Shown one piece after another: positions 4,592 to 6,374 of a stretch of 6,374 bases of DNA; within the stretch, counting starts at the first letter, position 1, and each line of letters opens with the position of its first letter. Made by a program: the position numbers and the translations under genes. The stretch lies in assembly GCA_947627395.1 (NCBI GenBank), contig CANQVW010000093.1, positions 1-6,374 on the forward strand, given 5' to 3'. Below the pieces are notes generated by a model, which saw only the letters and a list, made by a program, of their open reading frames with translations, had not been told where the DNA came from and searched no databases. Source of the DNA: an uncultured Bacilli bacterium (GTDB lineage Bacteria > Bacillota_I > Bacilli_A > ML615J-28 > CAG-698).

Positions 4592-5941
4592 ATGAAAAAA
4601 TTTATAATAACCTTTTTATTGTTTTGTTCATTTTTGATGATTGGATGTACAAGTACAGATAAAACCATTACTTCTTTACAATTTGATTTTGAAGAAATGG
4701 AACTTCTCGTTGGGCAAGAACTGATTCTTCCACTTTCATTCGAAGGATCCGGAACAATTGATGATATTGAAATTACTGTTGATAATCCTGAAGTTGTTCA
4801 AATTGATGGGGACCAAATGAAAATAAAAAGTGTTGGTGCTGCTTATATAACAGCTGTAGCGAAAAAAAATCGCGACCTTTCAAGTACTTTAAGAATCATT
4901 GTGAAGGGAAATGAAAAAGCTAAATTGGTTCGCATTGATATGCCAACCAATGCGATTCGAATTGGATCATCTTTACAAATTACAATTACAAATTTTGAAG
5001 AACTTGGAGCTTCTTCTAATCTTGATTTCATATGGGAAAGTAGTGATGAAAAGATTGCAAGTTTCGATCAAAATTATTTATTAAAGGGAAATCAACAAGG
5101 GGAAGTTGACATTACTATTACGCAAAAAAATGCTCCTCAAAATTTTGTGAAACGACATATTAAAGTAGGATATGCCAGTGATGAAAAGAAAAATAATGAA
5201 CCAAACTCTGGATCTTTAATTTTATATACCGAAAATGATCAATATACTATTGAAGCGGGTGTTGAAACTCAATTGCACGTTTTAGGTGCATCAAACTTAC
5301 AACGTTATTTTTGGACATCTAGTGATGAAGAAGTTTTATGCGTTACTGAAACTGGTATCTTGATTGGATGCCGACCTGGTAAAGCTACTGTCTCTGTTGT
5401 TTCAAAAGATGCAGATCCAGGCACAAACAATCATATTGACATTGTTGTTACAGGCGAATCAAAATTAAATTATATTGAGCGTATTTTACAAGCTGCCCTA
5501 TCACAAGAAGGCGAAAAAGAATTAACTGGAAATAATGATTCTAAATTTAATGAGTGGGCTCATTGTTATGAAGCTTGGTGTGCAGTTTTTGTATCTTGGT
5601 CTGCAAATGAAGCAGGAATTCCTAAAAATATTGTATATCGCTCTATTAGTGTTTCAACGTTCATGAGTTGGTATGAACAAAGAGATTTGTTTTTTAAAAA
5701 AGAGGATTATAAACCAGTTGCTGGGGATTTAATTATTTTCAAAAACGCTGGAGCAAGTCATATTGGAATTGTGGTTACATGTGATGATACAACCGTATAC
5801 ACTATTGAAGGTAACACATCAAATATGGTAGCAAGAAGACAATATTCATTGGATTATGAAACAATTACCGGTTATGCACATCCAAATTATGGACAGTACT
5901 CCTATGATACCGGTGTAAAATGGGAAAAATATGAAAAATAA
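4592..5941 (+). CDS. Secreted lipoprotein with three Ig-like regions and a C-terminal CHAP hydrolase domain
   Basis: The 449-residue protein begins with a lipoprotein signal (basic MKK, hydrophobic core, lipobox MIGC with C19), so it should be anchored on the outer face of the membrane. Three beta-rich regions resemble bacterial Ig-like (Big_2) domains at about 26-106, 110-192 and 207-288. They show repeated cues such as VGQEL, ITVDNPEVV and WxSSDE (148-152 and 241-246), and each ends in a strand with a G. A CHAP domain (about 291-435) follows, with nucleophile C330 in EAWCAVFVSW, H390 in SHIGIVV and the EGN motif (406-408). CHAP domains cleave peptidoglycan as amidases or endopeptidases; the bond cannot be told from the sequence. 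The open frame extends to 4424, but ATG 4592 with GGAGG 6 nt upstream and the signal peptide decides the start. C250 and C260 could form a disulfide. It may act in wall remodelling; the Ig regions probably serve as a stalk. Confidence 0.9.
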   Translation: MKKFIITFLLFCSFLMIGCTSTDKTITSLQFDFEEMELLVGQELILPLSFEGSGTIDDIEITVDNPEVVQIDGDQMKIKSVGAAYITAVAKKNRDLSSTLRIIVKGNEKAKLVRIDMPTNAIRIGSSLQITITNFEELGASSNLDFIWESSDEKIASFDQNYLLKGNQQGEVDITITQKNAPQNFVKRHIKVGYASDEKKNNEPNSGSLILYTENDQYTIEAGVETQLHVLGASNLQRYFWTSSDEEVLCVTETGILIGCRPGKATVSVVSKDADPGTNNHIDIVVTGESKLNYIERILQAALSQEGEKELTGNNDSKFNEWAHCYEAWCAVFVSWSANEAGIPKNIVYRSISVSTFMSWYEQRDLFFKKEDYKPVAGDLIIFKNAGASHIGIVVTCDDTTVYTIEGNTSNMVARRQYSLDYETITGYAHPNYGQYSYDTGVKWEKYEK

Positions 5942-5946
5942 AAAAT

Positions 5947-5992
5947 AAAAGGATGGTCTCATATCAAAATAAGATATGAAATCATCCTTTTT
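5947..5992. terminator. Bidirectional terminator between the CHAP lipoprotein and the fumarase-like gene
   Basis: Arms of 19 nt at 5947-5965 and 5973-5991 enclose the 7-nt loop AAAATAA. On the plus strand the stem has one C-A mismatch (5958/5980) and one G-T wobble (5956/5982), and ends in five Ts (5988-5992). On the minus strand the mismatch and wobble swap places and the A run 5947-5950 supplies Ts. It starts just after the lipoprotein stop (5939-5941) and its right arm reaches the fumarase-like stop (5991-5993). Confidence 0.92.
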
Positions 5993-6374
5993 ATTCAATT
6001 GATTTTAAAGGTTTATCTTCTGGATAGCAACTATTTCCATCAATATCGTAACCAACAATCACTGGAAAATCTTTGATCTTTAATTCATAAATTGCTTCAG
6101 GACCTAAATCTTCAAATGCAACACACTTCATTGATTCAACGCATAATGAAAGTTTTGCACCTAATCCACCGATAGCAACAAAATAAAGTATATGATTTTC
6201 TATTGCTTTTCTTCTTACATTTTCTGATCTTTTACCTTTGCCAATCGTTCCACCTATGTGCATTTTTGCCATAACATCCATATAAGCATCCATACGATAG
6301 GACGTAGTTGGTCCAATAGAACCAGCATGTACTCCATCTTTTGAAGGGGTTGGACCTGCATAATAGATATAAGC
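5991..6374 (-). CDS. C-terminal part of a class I (Fe-S) fumarase/tartrate dehydratase beta region (5' end outside window)
   Basis: The frame is open from the right edge to TAA at 5991, giving 127 residues. An internal ATG at 6293 is not the start, because conserved sequence lies before it: YYAGPTP, then GSIGPTTSYRMD. These, with IGKGKR, the GG before LGAKLSL, VAFEDLGPEAIYEL and KDFPV, are the signature of the beta subunit or domain of the iron-sulfur hydro-lyases that interconvert fumarate and malate or dehydrate tartrate. The cluster-binding cysteines sit in the alpha part, which is not seen here. The fragment covers only the last part of the domain, so a separate beta subunit cannot be told from the tail of a fused single chain, nor fumarase from tartrate dehydratase. 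A fumarase role in central carbon metabolism is the default. Any alpha gene would lie beyond the right edge, upstream on the minus strand. Confidence 0.9.
   Translation of the reverse strand, partial: AYIYYAGPTPSKDGVHAGSIGPTTSYRMDAYMDVMAKMHIGGTIGKGKRSENVRRKAIENHILYFVAIGGLGAKLSLCVESMKCVAFEDLGPEAIYELKIKDFPVIVGYDIDGNSCYPEDKPLKSIE

Noticed and set aside
4843..5031. Minus-strand open frame of 62 codons
   Set aside because: It is antisense to the first and second Ig-like regions of the lipoprotein and has no start signals.
1..6374. Mobile element, CRISPR array, phage or defence island
   Set aside because: No transposase, integrase, terminal repeats, regularly spaced repeats or defence genes are visible; the recognised genes are mostly core or near-core functions.

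Overview
The window is AT-rich, compactly packed bacterial DNA that reads with the standard bacterial code: TGA is used as a stop in two genes and Trp is TGG. Shine-Dalgarno sites are strong (GAGGTGA, AAGGAG, GGAGG) and promoters are sigma-A-like. A SpoIIQ-type LytM protein next to a YwzB/DUF1146 protein, plus a lipoprotein with a CHAP cell-wall hydrolase domain, points to a walled low-GC Bacillota. It may belong to a Bacilli/Erysipelotrichia-like lineage that makes endospores or descends from one that did. The species cannot be named from the sequence alone.

Layout. (1) 1-357, plus: C-terminal end of a membrane protein that begins outside the window. (2) 1361 down to 367, minus: a ywzB-like membrane protein followed by a SpoIIQ-like protein with a degenerate LytM domain. 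(3) 1549-2543, plus: a sirtuin and a small overlapping gene that may encode a winged-helix protein; their promoter diverges from that of ywzB. (4) 2655-3935, plus: purA, adenylosuccinate synthetase, with its own promoter. (5) 4456 down to 3974, minus: a Nudix hydrolase. (6) 4592-5941, plus: a lipoprotein with three Ig-like regions and a C-terminal CHAP domain, transcribed divergently from the Nudix gene. (7) 6374 down to 5991, minus: C-terminal end of a class I fumarase/tartrate dehydratase beta region, running off the right edge.

How it works together. Most of this is chromosomal core or near-core content, not an accessory island, and I see no insertion sequence, phage gene, CRISPR array, tRNA or rRNA. 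The genes are small independent units. Three convergent junctions (357/367, 3935/3974, 5941/5991) each share one bidirectional terminator that touches or abuts the stop codons, and two divergent junctions have closely spaced promoters. Functional links I would defend are ywzB with spoIIQ (a neighbourhood echoing the Bacillus one near spoIID/spoIIQ) and the translationally coupled sirtuin pair. Themes are cell envelope or sporulation (spoIIQ, CHAP lipoprotein), NAD-dependent deacetylation, purine synthesis and central carbon metabolism.

I do not see a clear new multi-gene system. The best leads are a SpoIIQ homologue that has lost nearly all of its metal site, the sirtuin coupled to a possible small DNA-binding protein with repeated operator-like sequence in its promoter, and the Ig-CHAP lipoprotein. 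No stretch over 300 bases lacks a gene; the longest gap (1362-1548) is filled by two divergent promoters.
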